From Gymnopilus junonius (taxonomy: Eukaryota; Basidiomycota; Agaricomycetes; Agaricales; Galerinaceae): a stretch of 64,000 nt of DNA. Made by a program: the position numbers and the translations under genes. Location: positions 1-64,000 of the forward strand of contig JADNYJ010000115.1 in the NCBI GenBank assembly GCA_015501075.1. The letters run 5' to 3'. Positions 9,364 through 21,340 of this stretch are shown here, piece by piece (the stretch's first letter is position 1; each line of letters begins with the position of its first letter). Under the pieces are notes generated by a model. That model searched no databases, was not told the origin of the DNA, and worked only from the letters and a program-made list of their open reading frames with translations.

Positions 9364-10246
9364 GAAATATTGCGAAATATCGAAGGTTAAAAGCTTTAAA
9401 GACGACGTTATAATTTATGGCTGTACGTGCTTAAATATGCCTGTAAATCCAGACGCAATAGAGAAGAGGCAGCGCCAGTGTCAGATACAACATTGATATC
9501 TGGAATCTGCACTATTACAGCTGAAGGAACGAAAATTCTTGACATCAAGCGGCGCAGACGTCGCACGTCTAGCCTGAGCTACAGCATGTAGCAGTTACCC
9601 GATTTCCATATATACGACTGCAGTAAGGGGCGTATATATTCGTATTATACATGCATATATAGGACTCAAATAACCGCGTTGATCATGGCATTTAAACGCT
9701 TGAACGTTGACGGGTTCACAAGGCATGTAAATAATAGGTTTTCTGAATAACTGTGGGACATCAGATTGCCTATCATAGAAAGGTAATCTGCCGTGCATCA
9801 ATCAAGTTTTCTGACCCATATCATTTCATCGATATGGTGGTGCAAACCTTATTTGCTTCTGACATCAAAAGCCTATGCCATCCTGTCATTACGGAGTGTT
9901 TTCCGAGGGCGGTTTGTCATACTATTTCCAGGAACGCACGTACTTTGTATACCGTGGAATAAATCGCTCACTGTCAACGATCGGATCGGCTGGTATCTTT
10001 GCAAATCAATTCAATGAGAACGCAGCGTGGCCTTATCGTAAACACTGCAGGCGTTGGATTGTGAAGACAACTCCAATCGATGTGAATACGGTGCAGGTTC
10101 CGCCCAGTTTTGAGCATTCTTTTGTCGTACGAAGGGGAGACGTCTGCTGGATCCGATATCGAATTTAAATACCGTGAACCTCTGAATGAGGGCGTCAAAA
10201 GGAACTAGCCTTCCATCTATCCAGTCGACCAAGTGCTTCATTCACG
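9364..10246. other. Intergenic region between divergent genes
   Basis: This is the shared upstream region of the secreted-protein gene (minus) and the gene at 10247 (plus). It contains AT-rich palindrome-like sequence near 9600-9665 (TATATA on both strands). No reading frame here resembles a known protein. Confidence 0.5.
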
Positions 10247-11056
10247 ATGTCTTACTGCATCATCCACAACTTGACGTCGCTTAACATGCTTCTGAGTGCG
10301 GAGGATGCCTCGAAAGAACTTGCGACGGAGCTTGTCCTGGCCGACATCACCCAAGAACAGCTTTTCGGCGAGTTCGCTGACCTGTGGAAGAACTATCCAG
10401 AAGTTTCGAATTTCGGGGTATGGCTTGTCCACGGCCTTGCTAGCGGTCTTCAGCCTGGAGAGCGCATGGTTAGTCGCACGGAGACAGACGACGATTGGAC
10501 TTCCGCCTTGATCACCCAGCCGACGTCCATTGTCAACACCGCCCCAGTGGCCCCTCCTGTTCGCGCTTATCGCTGGATGGCGGATGGAAGGGAGATTGCG
10601 TATCATGCTGACAACATGGGTTTCAAGCGACCTTCCGATACATTCTTCCAAGACTTTCAAGAAATCCTCAGGAAGTACAACATCACCACCCTTGGCGTTG
10701 GTCCCGATCCCATGGCGACCCCCTCCCAGACGGCAAGGTGTATCTGACGAGACGCATCGGTGATTTCAGGTGGAAGACCACCATTGAGGAGATGCCGCCT
10801 GGTGCTATCGAGACCAGGTGGGGGGTTAGTGAGCAGACGATGCTAAGCAACGGCCAGATCCAAGCCGTTGCTGGTACATGCCGATGCTGCCATGCGACAG
10901 ATATTCAAGAGGAGATGGACGAAGATGAGGTTGGCCCCATGCAAAGTAAATTTCCGACTTTTTTTCTGCCATTCTAGTGCTTAATATTTAAATACAGACT
11001 GGGCGACCCGACTTAAGGATTGGGAAGAAATGGAAGCTCTGCGAGAAGAGATGTGA
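10247..11056 (+). CDS. Unrecognised protein, one frameshift (about 251 aa)
   Basis: ATG 10247 opens a frame to 10747. The following frame (from about 10713) continues the protein (PDGKVYLTRRIGDFRWKTTI...) after an apparent loss of one C in the run ACCCCCTCCC near 10718-10727. Exon 1 ends at 10945; a 52-nt intron (10946-10997, branch CTTAAT) leads to a short exon coding NWATRLKDWEEMEALREEM and TGA 11054-11056. The protein has the blocks RAYRWMADGREIAYHADNMG and GTCRCCHA (a CxCC pair near the C-terminus). I do not recognise the family. No signal peptide or membrane segment is visible. The clean splice phase after the frameshift suggests a real gene with a base-call error or a very recent lesion. 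Confidence 0.6.
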
Positions 11057-13685
11057 GCCGAATAATAGCGCACTGTATGTTTGTATCCGTATATGAAAGC
11101 GAGGCCGACTGTGAATGCAAACGACACTTCGATTCTGTAATTGACTAAGCGAGGCAAGAACAAAGAGACAATTGATGTATCAATATTATAATTACAGGGA
11201 AATTTACCTGGATCTTGAATATGTTGGAGGCAACTGATCATGAGGCCGTTCCTTGTAATATTGAGATGGGCTACGAGAAAATAAAGAAATCAATAAATCG
11301 GTGTTACTTTTGAACCCGACACACACCGCGAGGGTCGAATCCGATGTACGCAACATCATGCTTTCATTTAGTGTCTACATATATACCGACCGGTATCAAA
11401 GGCCATACTGCACAGCAGATCAAGGTCTTGAAGGCGAAAAAAAGTGAAGAGACTCAACAATCGCGTATATGACATTGAAACTTCCAAAATGGACATACCG
11501 TATGGCCTGATCAAGGTGCCATGAAATTATAACAAAGAAGACGTATCCATTTTGAAGATAAAATTGTCACGATCTTAGCAAGGGCATGCATGATCCAAGT
11601 ATCTCAGAGGGGTCTGTTAAGCTGACCGCCGTATACGTTCCTAACGATTTGGGCGAGAGATGCAAGACAATACATTGAAGCGAGAGGGAAGCGAGTTCGA
11701 AATTGTGCTGTTAAGCCGAAGAAATATGGCAAGTGAGTTAACAGGTCAGGTCGAGACCACTGTCCGTGACGGTGCTCTTGGCGACTGGGACGGATCTAAT
11801 GAGAGACGGAGGTAGAAAATAATATTGAGCTGTAAAGCTATGATAGGCGTGTAAGCATAACAGAACGAAATGTAGAACGGCAACATACCCAGGCACAGCT
11901 TTGCAGCCAACACGAACTTTGTTCCGGGCTCCTGGATTAGATTGACGCGGTGAGTTGTGATTATCCGCTTCTTCCTCCATCGGTGGCTCACTGTGACGTG
12001 GCGCGCCCTTGAAGGCTTGAAGGGTTCTGGAAAGTTACATCGCAACTATAGTCCATTACAGAAGGCGTCTGCTTGTCGAAACTTCACCTTGATCAATGAC
12101 AGGGCACGGGTTATGGAGACGAGAGAGGGAACATGTATTTGACCTGACGAGAAATGAGGGGTAAATAGAGGATTCAGCATGAAGAAACTGCAAATGAAAA
12201 CTTACTGTTTACACGACACAAGCCCAGTGATACTATCCCTATGGATGCCCGTTTGATCGTTGACTATCCCTATTGGAGAGTTTGAGCGGGCTGGGGTAAT
12301 GATCGGCATGGCTGAAGATAGAACTTTAGGTAAGTATATAAGTCAGATACGAAATCTCGAGTAACAAGCTTACTTGCTTGGAGGCGAAGTTGTGTACTCC
12401 TCTAGATGCCCTAAGTTACCTGTGCCCGCCCATAAGACACTCGGAGCCTGTAAAGCTTTTTCCCCCTCATGAGACCCTTACGAGAAGGGTTGAAGGGTAA
12501 TGGAAGGGTGGAGAAGGTTGCTGGTCGAAAAGTATATGGGCAGGCGACGAGACTGAGGAAAGGCAGAAGTGAGTGAAATACATCCATATCACGGTCGTTT
12601 GGAAACTGACCTCGACCTCGACCTGTTTCTACAAATTTCCCCGGATTTTCGAACAAATTACGATCCCTCTCGACTGCTGCTGGGGGTGGCGACAGGCAGA
12701 TCGTGCACGTCTTGACGAATACAGCGACCAAGCACGCAGTTCGTTCATGGACGGCAGGGCGACTCATGAAGAACAAGTGGTCGGAAGATACTGCTGGAGA
12801 AATAAATTAAGTAACTACAGTATGTTGGTAAGTGTATCAAAATCCGACTTACCCGTACATCCTCTGAAGGGTTCATGGTGCTAGGCTCCTAGGACGTCGT
12901 ACCGATCGGTGTATGTAGCATGCATGGCCCTAGGCACGTTGAGGTTATCTTGAGCGCGCTGGGACCAGTTGAGATCATTTTCTTCAGGAACTCGAGTTGT
13001 GCTAGTTGACGAACAATAAAGGTATTGAATACCAGTCAATAACATTTGTTAGCTTCGTTGAATACATACCTCAGTCTAGGAAGCTGGATGGAACCCTTGC
13101 TGTCCCGTATCCAATGCCGGTCGTTATTGAATATGAAAATATTACTGAGTTGCAAGGGCTGTCTACGCGCCACGGAGAAGTCATCGAGTGAGAATTTAAA
13201 AGACGGCGTGTGATGGAAAGTCCAGACTTCCGGTAACGTTCACCGGTTTTCCCGGACAGCAGTATTGATGACGTCACAGACGTGACGTACTCCTCGAGAA
13301 ACCGCTGCTCTGCAACAGCGCAAACTCTGTCAATGACAGCAGTCAAACGTATTCTTATTCTTTTGCGAGTCTTTGGTTATTCGACTTCAAATACATCACC
13401 ATGAAATTCAACTGGCGCTTCTATACAATATCAAAATACTTATCAATTTCTCAGAATCATCATCCCAATGGATCACCAATGGACGCGCACCGGGCCAGTA
13501 CAAAAAGTCCTTCCGAGAATTTCGACCTCAGTCTGACTCCATTCTCCTTCAGAACCTTGAAACTAGTAACTACACTGAACGGATAGTCGTCCTCCTAATG
13601 ACAGACAGCATGGTCTAGCCCTCGAAGAAGCCATTCACATGTTCGAAACACACAGGTTGATAGGTGAGAGATTCTTTCGGCCACT
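11057..13685. other. No confident gene
   Basis: Only short frames are present. A minus-strand stretch near 12045-11737 can be spliced (GTATGTTG...CATAG) into a short open frame, and another near 11241-10981 likewise, but neither resembles a known protein and the second overlaps the last exon of the preceding gene. Nothing here is supported. Confidence 0.4.
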
Positions 13686-13691
13686 TATATA
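13686..13691 (+). promoter_or_regulatory. TATA box of the P450 gene
   Basis: TATATA lies 13 bp before the ATG at 13699 and 40 bp before the in-frame ATG at 13726. The spacing favours the second ATG as the translated start, because transcription would begin at about 13715. Confidence 0.5.
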
Positions 13692-13725
13692 GCAAGAAAT
13701 GAGGCTTATTTTATCTCAACCGATA

Positions 13726-15875
13726 ATGCCTACTCCCCTTCCATTATTCTTCGCCTTCGTATTGGTCTTGTTAGTCTGGAAGGTTATTTCGTACTGGCTT
13801 AAGAACTCCCAAAGTGCCCCATATCCACCAGGGCCAAAGCCGAAACCTTTGATTGGAAATGCACTCGATTTACCGACATCCAGCTCTCCCGAGATGTATA
13901 TTGAATGGGGGAAGAAATATCAGAGTACGTTTAAACATCGGATACCGCTTTTTTCTGAGCTGATTTGTGATGGGCCAGGTGACTTTGTATACGCTTCTGC
14001 ACTGGGTAGCTCCGTTTTGGTGCTAAACAAACTGGAAGATGCAGACGAGATACTCGATCGTCGGGCTAGGAAGTATTCAGATAGACCTGCACTCCCGATC
14101 TTAAAACTGTGAGCACGGATCTTCTCTCTGTCAGTGACTGCAGCCTGTAATTGAATGAGACGTGATTTAGGATGGACTGGGAATGGAATCTCGCCTCCCA
14201 GCGGTATGGGACATCATGGCGATTCCACAGAACGATTTGTCAACAGAATTTCCGAGCTGTTGCAGCTCGTGATTACTACCCTCCAATTTTGGAGAAGACA
14301 CATGAAATGCTTCACCGACTACTGGAAGACCCGGACAACTTTGAAGAACATAACAAAATGTAAGTCCTTCCTTGGATTTTAGATCTTAATCGAGAATTAT
14401 CTTTCATTACAGGCTCTCGATATCCATTCCTATGATGACCATGTATGGTTACGAAGTCAAATCATTCCAGGATCCCTGTATCGTCGCAGCGGATGAAAGC
14501 CTTAGACTTGGGGCCAGTTTGTTGCTGCCTGGTGGAACATGGATCAACGTTATACCAGCACTACGTTACATTCCTTCCTGGTTCCCTGGAGCGACTGCCA
14601 GACGAGATGCTGCAAAAATACGAGAACTAACCAAGGAGGTACAAAGGATCCCTCTCGAATTCGTCAAAAAAGAGGTGGTGAGCGACTTCGACGCTTCTGA
14701 ATTGCTCCACCAGACCCCTGATCGCGAAATAGGAGAATGGTACTGCGATCCCTTCTTTCGTGTCGAATTTCCTGCGAAAGAAGCGAAATGCTGGTGCTTT
14801 ACAGGCAGAAGAGGAAGCTGTATACAACATTGCAAACACAGTCTACAGTGGTACGTAAACTGACTTTTTCTATCCTTGCTTGTTTTTCAACCCAGCGTCT
14901 CAGCTGCCTCGGATACTGTGAGTCCCGCGACAGACTTTACTTTCAGTAACCTGATGTCATTTCATAAGACCATTTCTGCTACAAGTGCATTTTTCTACCT
15001 CATGGCAGTTAATCCAGATATACAAAGAAAAGCGCAGGCGGAAATCGATCGTGTGGTTGGGACGAACCGGCTCCCTGACTTTGAAGATCGCGCGAGCCTC
15101 CCATATATTGAGGCGCTATATCGAGAAGTACTGAGATTCGCGCCTCCAATCCCACTTGGGCTTCCGCATGCGCTCACTGAAGACGACTACTACAAAGGAT
15201 ACTATATCCCCAAAGGCGAGTTCTCTGAAGCGAATGAAGGACGTTGAATTTATTTCCTTTTCTAGGTACTGTCGTCCTGGGTAATATCTGGTCAAGATTA
15301 CTTTATTTGTACTGAACATGACGGATATACTGATTCGACTTCTATAGGGCGATGACGCGTGATGAGGATCTATACCCCGACCCACTTAAATTCAAACCTG
15401 AGAGGTTCTTGGATAAAGATGGCAACGTGAATGACGACAAACGAGTTCTTGCCTATGGATTTGGAAGAAGGTTAGCTGACGAATCTTTTCGTAATCGAGG
15501 CATAAAGTTAAATAAAGAATTGGCAGGGTGTGTGCTGGAAAATATATCGCTAGTGCTACAGTATGTTACTCCTACTTTATAACTGTTGTGCTACCTATCA
15601 ATTTTACGTCTTTGCCATACTATCAGACATGGATAGTCATGGCGTCCGTGCTCGCTTGCTTCAATATCGAGAAGGCTAAAGATGAATTCGGCAATGAAAT
15701 TGGCATCAAGGACGACTATGACGATTTTGGAATCCTACGGTATGTTGGATGGATTTTGTGCTTCAGGTGCTTACCATACTAATTAAAGTACACTAGCCAC
15801 AAGTCTAAATTCCGGTGTTCATTTGTGCCTAGGTCCTTGTGGCCAAGCAACTCATTCAGGAAGCTAAATGAATAA
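13726..15875 (+). CDS. Cytochrome P450 monooxygenase (12 exons, 511 aa)
   Basis: Exons: 13726-13924, 13979-14108, 14171-14359, 14413-14677, 14733-14850, 14904-14917, 14969-15215, 15266-15290, 15348-15470, 15527-15560, 15627-15739, 15797-15875. All phases agree and no stop intervenes. Features in order are an N-terminal membrane anchor (FFAFVLVLLVWKVISYW), a proline hinge PPGPKPKPLIGN, the C-helix WRFHR, the I-helix AASDTT, the K-helix EVLR, FKPERF, and the heme loop FGFGRR-like AYGFGRRVCAGKY with the cysteine ligand. It resembles basidiomycete P450s annotated as OrdA/O-methylsterigmatocystin oxidoreductase-like; the substrate cannot be told. It would be an ER-membrane monooxygenase dependent on P450 reductase. 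Exon 6 is only 14 nt, and intron 7 (15216-15265) has a GC donor. No biosynthetic partners are adjacent. Confidence 0.92.
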
Positions 15876-15956
15876 TACTTCTCTGTGATCTATAAAGCAT
15901 CCAAAATGTGATCAGTCAAAACAAAGGAAGAACGCCCAAAATATATTGACCTCGAT

Positions 15957-16370
15957 TTATGCCTCTAAATCATACCACTCCCTCAACGCCATGCCGTCAT
16001 TGGGAGCTAGGGCCTCAACGAGGACAGCATCCTCCATGCCGACTGCTATAGTTCTGCGAACTACAGACCACCACTTCAATAAACCCTTTTCTCTGCTAAC
16101 GTTCTTGCAAACATCGATGTACTGGAGTGTGGCGATGTTCTTCGCGTAAGACTGAGCAATTGCCTCTTCACAGAGTCTAAGCTGAATATCTGGACTCGCA
16201 CCATCGCTTACATCGGACGACGTTCCTCCAGGTACAAAAGAAAAATATGGCAATGATGCTGAAGCCAAGATGGCGGGAATGACATTCAACTGAAGGGCGT
16301 CAGTAATGTTGCAGTGTAGTGAGCAGTAAACCTCACCGGAATAATCTAGGGTTTCTTTGGAGCGCATGCA
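15957..16370 (-). pseudogene. Solo C-terminal exon of the F-box-like family
   Basis: The exon 16289-15957 (111 codons including stop) begins at a CTTCAG acceptor with LNVIPAILASASLPYF and contains AIAQSYAKNIATLQYIDVCK and VEALAPNDGMALREWYDLEA. These align with the last exons of the F-box-like genes at 57464-63339 (for example AIAYSYAKYIRTLEYIDVCK). About 30 nt of the preceding exon (ending KETLDYSG) and a 48-nt intron with a GTGAGG donor remain. The F-box and the rest of exon 1 are absent upstream. It is a truncated duplicate some 41 kb from its relatives. No stop interrupts it. Confidence 0.8.
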
Positions 16371-16706
16371 TTGTTTTTCTAACTGTCAAGTGCTCCTTTT
16401 GGCGCGGTCATTTCCGACTGACTATACAGTAACGTCATGCTGTGCTTGTAACCGTCACCGAAATTATTGTTCACGCATACGCGTCCTGGTGACCTAATTA
16501 CATAACCACGATTTTTTGGAATTATGTGAACATGAAATATTTACTGCGACCCGCTTTTAGTCTGTAAGCGATTCTTCCGTAGACCAATGGAGGGCGACAG
16601 GAGGATAACTAAAATATGACGGCCTTGAACGGGTGTTCTTTTTATAGGTGTATGACATGTGCGTGTTCCGGAATTGACTGGTTGTACTCTATTCCATCCC
16701 TTTGCC
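16371..16706. other. Intergenic, no gene seen
   Basis: This is the upstream region of the malic enzyme gene. No convincing promoter element was picked out. Confidence 0.4.
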
Positions 16707-18946
16707 ATGGCGGCTCTTCACGATCACAAGCCCGCACACCTTGTTTCTCCACTACGCATCGCTCTTCGCGGACAGACTCTCCTGACATCTCCTCGCTACA
16801 ACAAAGGAACAGCATTTCCATCGGCAGAAAGGAAGACATTTGGTTTGGAAGGCAGGCTGCCTTATCGCACGAATACCCTCGAGAGCAATGCGAACGAGCT
16901 TATGGGCAGCTGGAGTCGAGGGATCTGGCGATAAGGAAGAACACCTTCTTGCAGAGCCTCAAGGAACAGAATCTGACGTTGTACTATGCTTGCTGGCGCG
17001 TCATTTGAAGGAATTGACTCCGATTATATACACACCAACGGAGGTGAATGACAACCTTTTTTTTGATATATTAGAAAGCTAATTAGCGTTATTCAGGCTG
17101 AGGCTATTACATCCTACTCGCAACTCTTCAGGCGTAGCGAAGGGCTTTTCCTGTCCTTCCCGGACGAACACATAATGGAGGAACTGTTTCTCGAGGAAAC
17201 ACGCGGACGGGATATCGAGTTGATCGTCGTCACAGATGGAGAGGCTATCCTTGGAATAGGCGATCAGGGCGTCGGTGTGAGTTGCATGAATCCTGTCCTC
17301 AGCCGTGATTAATGTGATCACTCTTAGGGAATTGGGGTGAGGCCGTTATATGGCCCTAGCTGTGAATTATTCACAAGTGTCTTTGCAGATATCGACGGCT
17401 AAGTCGGTTATATACACGTACGAGCATGCAAATCTCTTGACTTCCTGTCCTTACCGTGTACACTAGGCTTATCGGAGGAATGGAGCCCGCCAAATCTCTG
17501 CCTGTCGTCCTTGACGTTGGGACAGACAATCAGAATCTGCTGAATGACCCTCTCTACGTCGTAAGCCCTGAACTTGCTTCTCGAATTGTGATATATAATC
17601 ATGAATACAGGGTTGGCCAAAGAAACCGTGTCAGAGGCGAAGGTTACGACAGATTCGTTGACAAGTATGCGTCCTTCAATATTCCTTTGTTAGCCTTCTA
17701 ATGCAAGTGAAAGATTGTCCAGCTCGTACGCAAGCATTACCCGAAGTGTCTCCTCCATTTTGAGGATTTTGGAGTAACCAATGCGCGGCGCCTCTTGGAC
17801 CGTTATCGTGATACGCACCGCCGTCTTCAACGACGATATGTAGTTTCCTTTTTTATCCTCCTTATATTTTATCCTCATCTATCCTAGCCAAGGCACGGCG
17901 CTGTAACCCTGGCCTGCATAATGTCCGCCATCCGCATCTCCAGCCTCTCTCGCGCATCAGCCTCTTCTCCAGAAAAGAAGAACTCTCCGACCAACGCTAC
18001 GTCATCTTCGGAGCCGGCTCAGCGGCCTAGCATCGCCACGCAGCTCCGCGATGCCATCATCTCCGCAGACGGGCTATCACGCCAGGACGCGAATCGCAAG
18101 TTCTGGCTGATCGACAGAGACGGGCTGTTGCATGATAAGCTGAGATCAACGGTTGACGGCGCGCTGCAGGAGTTGTGGACCTGTTGAGGAGAATTGGGGC
18201 GAGAAGAGTGTGTCGCTGCTCGAGGTGGTTGAAAGGATGCGCCCGGACGGTGTTGATTGGGTGTTCGACGAAAGGAGGGGCGTTTACGAAGGAGGTAGTG
18301 GAGGCTATGATGCGTGGGTTGGATGAGGGTGCACATCCTATTATCCTGCCTTTGTCGAACCCGAGCAGGTTGGCTGAGGCCACTCCTGAGGATTTGATGC
18401 ACTGGACAAAAGGAAGAGCGCTCATTGCGACCGGAAGTCCATTCGAGAATGTGAAAGTGGTGGTTGACGGCAAGGAGAAAGAGTTTGTGTAAGTCCGACT
18501 TTTGATTTTCCCTTTATCCTCAGGAATTCTTATTCGACAAAATCATAGGATTGCTGAGTGTAACATGCTCTCATCTACCCAGGTCTTGGGTTCGGTGCTG
18601 TACTCTCCAAATCTCGCAGCATGACGGACACTATGCTCATCGCAGGTGCCAAGCGACTTGCCGCGCTCTCTCCTGCTCTTAGCACCGCCGCCTCCGATGA
18701 TGAATATAATGGCGCAGCTCTTCTACCTGACTTCGTTGATGCTCCAAAGGTGAACTTTGAAGTCGCCATCACAGTCGCTGAGCAAGCAATCAGGAAGGAA
18801 CAGCAAGCGAAGAATGGGTTGGTAATGGTTCTGAGGAGGAACTGGCCAAGAAGATCGAGGAGGTAAGACAGAAGGCGAGTGAAAAGGTCTGGATCCCGGT
18901 TTATCCAGAGTATATTTATGACGAGCAGGGAATAAGGGAGGTTTGA
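16707..18946 (+). pseudogene. MAE1: NAD(P)-dependent malic enzyme, full length but frameshifted
   Basis: Malic enzyme oxidatively decarboxylates malate to pyruvate. The whole protein is recognisable: [86 protein letters not shown], a GAGSAG-type nucleotide fold, [35 protein letters not shown] and a C-terminus ending WIPVYPEYIYDEQGIREV. Introns with good sites include 17044-17096, 17277-17327, 17337-17388, 17418-17466 and 17561-17610; one exon (17328-17336) is 9 nt. At least nine single-base indels break the frame (about 16870, 16990, 17630, 17815, 17895, 18025, 18180, 18230, 18570, 18830). There are no nonsense substitutions and introns are intact, so sequencing error or very recent decay are both possible. 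No targeting peptide could be judged. Confidence 0.85.
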
Positions 18947-19989
18947 ATGCTATGTTCTTATTTGACGATTAAATGTTTGAGAATCGAAGTAGATATTAAC
19001 CCAGATAACGTACGAGATGAAAAGAAGACTGCCTGGAGTTCCTCTACTGGGACCTCGCTGGGTATCGACCTACCTGCCCACTGGTGTTCGAAAAACCATG
19101 TTTGAGTCTGTGCCATGTGACTAAGTGGATTAGGACACTCCCGCAAGCGACCTCGTGTAGAAGCTTCTTGAGCAATATTTTGCTGCACGGTGAGAAAGCC
19201 AATGACCGCTCATTAACTCTCTTTAATGCTAGCCGGTGATTTATCCCTCCCTTCTTCAACTTCTTGACGTTGTTTGTCGCGCGTGGAAAAGATGAGAACT
19301 TTTGATGAAAGACAAATTTTTCAAATCCTTTTTGGTACAACATATTTCGCTGGTCCAATATAATACTTACATCCACATATACCTTGCATCCTACTACTGA
19401 TATTAATGCCAAATACTATGCTGATGACAAATGGAGGAGGCTGAATGATAATTAATCTTCTTGGTGCATGGGGGGAAGGCACGTAAAGACAGGAAAGGCA
19501 GGTATGGAGATAGGCATTGGCTTGATTAAATTATGATGAGTACACACCTGAATAAGATGACCAAGAGTCTAAAACTTATGAAATCAACTCCTGGAAGTTG
19601 TCTTCCACATTAATTCCAGTCCCTTGGGTACTTGCAATCATGGCAAATAATGCAGGCTTGACTATAGCTACACAATCCATCATGAGAATTTATTTAAATA
19701 TTTGAAGGAGGAAACATACAATGATCAGGATTAACCTAGAAAGGAGTCAGTTGCACATTTGCTGAATTGAATGAAAAGATAGATGTGTCTGAGAGGCTTG
19801 AAATGTGTAAGGCATCATTGTAAGCACTAGAAAGAGCCATTGGTTTGGAAACAGTGGTCATTGCAGGTCAGATCAATCGATAAACACAAAAGGAGACTGA
19901 GCCCACCATAGCAGACTAGGGTTACTAGGAAATCACTGAAGAAATGAATTATTAGCGGCCGGAATGCCATTAATGGAATTGACTTCGAC
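18947..19989. other. No gene seen
   Basis: Downstream region of the malic enzyme gene and of the Ser/Thr-rich gene (convergent). There are only short frames without resemblance to known proteins. Confidence 0.4.
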
Positions 19990-21340
19990 CTACGTGGAGC
20001 CACCAAAATCGATTGAATTGCTTGGATTAAACTTATCTGATGTTGCTCCTACAAATCTTTCTGTTGCACAGGCACTGACCAGAGGACTACAAACCGTGTG
20101 ATGAAGGGAGGGATTAGCAACCTTGGAAAGTGAATAAGAAGTAATAAATACTTACTTCAATGCATATGCATATACAGCTCCAGCGACACTTGCGGACACT
20201 TGAACAACTTGAGTAAGAACTACATTCAAAGTGGAAGTTTGACTGTTTGTAATGGAGAAAGCTCCATCACCAGTGAAGACATTTGCAATGTATTCATTCA
20301 TAGATCCAAATGGGGAGGCAATGTAGCCTGTGGGAAATATCACATTGACTGTGGTGTGAGGAACTGAGGTCGTGCTTGTCCTGGCAGAAAATGCAAAATG
20401 TTAGTGTGGTTGGGTTATGAAAAAAAGAGGAGATATACATACGCTTAGGTTGTAGTAACTGTATAAGTAGTTTGCACCACTGTGGTACTTAGGTTGACTA
20501 TGGTAGTGGATATGAAACTGTGGAGGTACTCTTGGAAACTGTGGAAGGTACCTAGAAATAAAACAGATAATCAGTGGCTCAGCCTTTGAGTAAGAGATGG
20601 AAAAGACTTACTATTGTTGGTATTACAGAGATAGTAAAGTAGTCAGTTTCTGTAAGTGAAGTAGTGGCAATTGTGGTCATGGGCACCACCAGAGTAGTGC
20701 TAGTGACACCTCTGTCAACAATGATGCTAGATGTAGATGTGATATCAATATGAACAGTGGAAATATTGGTTGAGAAGGAGGTAGTTGTGGTCATAGTAGT
20801 GGTGGAATCCGTGTCCGTGATGTGCTGAATGATCGTAGACGTGGAAGTCGACAATGATGTCGAGGTGATGGAAGTGGTAGCGGTTGTAGGAATCAGAATA
20901 GTGGTACTGTCAATGGTAGAAGTGGCCGTTATTGTGTTCATCTCGGTAACAAGAGCAAAAGGTGAGGGTAGCAGTCGTCGTGGCTCCAGCTGCTGAGATG
21001 ATATTAGAAATGGTTATAGTGGGGGTAGCAAGAATGGTGGAAATCGTCTTCGTAGTGGTGTTGATAATAGTAAATGCAGGTTTGGTTTTTGTCGTTCTAA
21101 CAGTCCTTGACCAAACAGGGAGGCGAATAGTCGGGGTATCGGTGACAAGACTGTGGATAGCTTCGCTTTCATCACTGGTCTTGATCTCTGAAGTGACTTT
21201 ATCAGTGATGGTGCGAGTTGTGGGCAGGGTGGAAGTACTAGTCTTCGTCTCATAGGCTGTGATAGTCTTGAGGAAGTCACCACCGCTGACGGAGATTTGT
21301 TGACTGACACTGGTGATGTGGTGTCAATGGGAGTCGCCCC
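19990..21340 (-). CDS. Ser/Thr-rich secreted (mucin-like) protein, start uncertain
   Basis: From about 21340 to 20580 the minus strand codes for a long Ser/Thr/Val/Ile-rich tract (runs such as TTATTSITSTSLSTSTSTI), with an apparent frameshift near 20945. After an intron (from about 20611, GTAAGT) and a poorly resolved exon, an exon near 20380-20154 codes a conserved-looking domain (VIFPTGYIASPFGSMNEYIA, VVLTQVVQVSASVAGAVYAY). A GTAAGT intron leads to the last exon 20086-19990 with two cysteines (NPLVSACATERFVGATSDKF) and TAG 19990-19992. The composition fits a heavily O-glycosylated wall or secreted protein. I could not identify the signal peptide, so the 5' end is open. The function is unknown. 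Confidence 0.5.

Noticed and set aside
11300..11345. GGTCGAATCC resembling a tRNA T-arm
   Set aside because: No acceptor stem, D-arm or anticodon arm can be folded around it.
13250..15880. P450-centred secondary metabolite cluster
   Set aside because: No terpene cyclase, polyketide or peptide synthase, or transporter is nearby; the neighbours are unrelated.
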